64,000 nt of DNA. It comes from DASTCZ01 sp963704455 (GTDB lineage Bacteria; Acidobacteriota; Terriglobia; Acidiferrales; UBA7541). The position numbers and the translations under genes are program-made. A model generated the notes under the pieces. It searched no databases. It was not told where the DNA came from and worked only from the letters and a program-made list of their open reading frames with translations. Location of the stretch: positions 620,001 to 684,000 of the forward strand of contig OY969905.1 in assembly GCA_963704455.1 (NCBI GenBank), in the 5' to 3' direction. This document shows, piece after piece, positions 64,000 to 64,000 of the stretch (positions are counted from its first letter, which is position 1; each line of letters starts with the position of its first letter).

Positions 64000-64000
64000 G

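Overview
The window is a dense, single-copy, chromosomal stretch of a GC-rich Gram-negative bacterium. The gene style points to the Acidobacteriota (Terriglobia-like). It has many small secreted proteins of no known family, a TPR-secretin-cohesin protein followed by two pseudopilins, a TlpA/TPR fusion and a stand-alone PurS. Outer-membrane LPS genes (waaA, lpxK, split hldE, a heptosyltransferase) exclude Gram-positives. The phylum call is inference from gene content; there is no rRNA in the window.

Layout. 1-6.9 kb: cutA, a secreted C45/phospholipase-B-like hydrolase, a trans-sulfuration PLP enzyme, an orphan FtsX-type permease preceded by a palindrome-rich gene-free stretch, and two secreted proteins closed by a clear terminator. 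6.9-15.8 kb: ferredoxin-NADP reductase, a gene-poor stretch with a decayed reading frame, two paralogous secreted proteins, glgB, ggt, a small unknown gene and a membrane diguanylate cyclase. 15.8-16 kb: initiator tRNA-fMet with its own sigma70 promoter and terminator. 16-19.3 kb: secretin plus two pseudopilins. 19.4-31.5 kb: smpB-pepA, argS, a secreted unknown, then metG, tatD, a polyprenyl diphosphate synthase gene and a histone-deacetylase-like gene; a TlpA/TPR protein converges on these. 31.5-36.2 kb: two paralogous POTRA-only proteins just downstream of glmS. 36.3-38.5 kb: a compact arsenic module, arsR divergent from arsI-arsC-aqpS, with a perfect palindromic operator candidate. 38.5-42.3 kb: purS, an adenosine-deaminase family gene, a degenerate P1-nuclease/phospholipase-C-like protein and an APC amino-acid permease. 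42.5-45.5 kb: UvrD/PcrA helicase and a secreted unknown. 45.7-51.4 kb: inner-core LPS operon. 51.4-63.3 kb: two small unknowns and a long minus-strand run (response regulator, valS, birA, coaX, unknown, rlmD-like, comEC) with several overlapping gene ends. The window ends inside a low-complexity gene.

Most genes are housekeeping. The parts that go beyond standard annotation are the POTRA-only pair, the secretin-cohesin cluster, the P1-nuclease-like protein that has apparently lost metal ligands, the arsenic operon with its operator, the palindromic gene-free region at 3.65-3.93 kb, and a set of short intergenic hairpins that look like dispersed repeats. I did not find a phage, insertion sequence, CRISPR array or recognisable defence system.
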